DNA of 64,000 bases from Metallyticus violacea. Taxonomy: Eukaryota > Arthropoda > Insecta > Mantodea > Metallyticidae. Shown here piece after piece: positions 63,040 through 64,000 of this stretch. The stretch is from contig CM060843.1 in assembly GCA_030762175.1 (NCBI GenBank), positions 24,991,001-25,055,000 on the forward strand, in the 5' to 3' direction. The position numbers were made by a program, and so were the translations under genes. The number at the start of each line of letters is the position of its first letter. Position 1 is the first letter of the stretch. The notes beneath the pieces are model-generated. The model was not told the origin of the DNA. It saw only the letters and a program-made list of their open reading frames with translations, and did not search any database.

Positions 63040-64000
63040 ACCACAACACAGCTCAATGGAAAATAAAGTCCTAAGATGTTTTTATTTTAAGAACCAAACA
63101 AGAAAAGGCATGAAGTTACATTTTATATGATGAATGGAGAGAAATAAAGATCCAAAACAACTAAAACAAACATTTTTTAAAACAAGATTACAACCTGCCT
63201 CAGAAAGACTACCTACATAAAATGAAGATATTGTAGTGCATTATTATAGCATATTGTTAATGCATTATTATGGTAAATTGTTTAGCTACAAATAGTTGAT
63301 TAGGAAACACATGAGTAAGGGAAGAGAGGGGAATAAAGGAAGATTGTGGGCAGTAGTTGAGGACAACCATTGGTAAGATAACATGGAGTTAGTGAAGGTA
63401 GCAGTGTAGGAGAGAAGATCACACACAGCTCCGAGAAGCTAAGCCACAATGGAAGTGTAATTAGGATGTGAATATTTTAGAGGTGTAACAAACTGTCAGC
63501 ATACATGAACATGTGTTTTCTTTATGTTTGATCCCTTAAGTCCTCTCATTTAACACATTACTGGATTAGATTTAAATAGTTTCTTCACATCACAACATGG
63601 GAAAGTTAGAAGTTAGGATATTTAGCGAGTCTGCTTTATTGTGGTTGCAACAATATATATAAGATGGCAATTAAATTTAATTTTATTGGTAGTAAAAGAT
63701 ACTAAAACTAGAATAACTGGCATGGCAGGTTAATGGAATGTTTCAAAAGGATACATAAGACTATAAACAAATTAACATCAACTAGAAGAGGAAAACAAAA
63801 GACCATTAAAAAGGCAGAACCATCTGCATAACAAGAGTGAGTTTAAGCCTCCTCTTAATAAGAGTAATAACAGAGAAGGAAAAGGAAGAAAAGAAGAATG
63901 AAGATAATGTAATTTCATATTATCATTCTAACAAAATTTTATTCAAACTTTTATAACTATTTAATTTAAGTATTCAGTCATTTAAATGAGCTGTGTGAAC
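63040..64000. other. Unannotated AT-rich sequence
   Basis: Purine-rich in places (63340-63430 and 63780-63905). No gene or element recognised. Confidence 0.4.

Noticed and set aside
1..64000. CRISPR arrays, rRNA genes, bacterial operons, phage
   Set aside because: No regularly spaced repeats, no rRNA-like segments, and intron-containing host genes show animal nuclear DNA.

Overview
The window is a stretch of animal (metazoan) nuclear DNA. It is AT-rich, holds two conserved intron-containing host genes, and is otherwise packed with old, nested transposable elements. The mixture of Penelope-like elements (PLEs), many Tc1/mariner remnants, Jockey/CR1-type and RNase H-bearing LINE pieces and tRNA-derived SINEs suggests an arthropod, perhaps a chelicerate. 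That placement is inference and no species can be named from the sequence. Nothing looks bacterial or organellar.

The two host genes are divergent and about 0.73 kb apart, ATG to ATG. On the minus strand is Derlin-1, a membrane protein of ER-associated degradation. Its first four coding exons are at 28949-28797, 12205-12094, 11127-11036 and 6381-6233, and its 3' exons lie beyond the left edge. On the plus strand is BCAS2/SPF27, a core subunit of the PRP19/NTC spliceosomal complex. All five coding exons are present (29679-29753, 37901-37993, 38293-38465, 39304-39414, 39640-39823), giving 211 residues. Both genes have repeat-filled introns of 4 to 17 kb. They share the interval 28950-29678, which should hold a bidirectional promoter.

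Layout. 1-6.2 kb: Derlin-1 intron 4 or beyond, with a mariner scrap, PLEs, and a 2.7-kb DNA transposon that carries a SINE, a PLE and a LINE. 6.2-12.2 kb: Derlin-1 exons 4 to 2, with a 1.31-kb mariner that keeps both terminal repeats. 12.2-28.8 kb: Derlin-1 intron 1, a nest of PLEs, split mariners and SINEs, including a PLE of a different type whose only major breaks are one frameshift and a SINE inserted in its ORF. 29.7-39.8 kb: BCAS2, with a LINE, a mariner and a head-to-head PLE pair in intron 1. 40-57.9 kb: intergenic repeats, including an LTR element with a gag-like ORF, more mariners, a PLE split by a LINE, and very short PLE-derived insertions. 57.9-64 kb: AT-rich sequence with few recognisable repeats.

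The most interesting signal is a set of 89-231 bp insertions, mostly flanked by 12-14 bp target-site duplications. They consist almost entirely of PLE 3' ends, most of them joined head-to-head as snap-back hairpins. Several keep a hammerhead-ribozyme motif (CUGANGA, stem II, GAA) whose stem III is a six-base palindrome that differs between families (ACATGT, ACCGGT, ACTAGT). The same topology, 3' ends facing outward, recurs in PLE pairs of about 1 to 1.5 kb. Hammerheads in PLEs are known. The recurring minimal snap-back insertions with a consistent duplication length look under-described and are worth testing.
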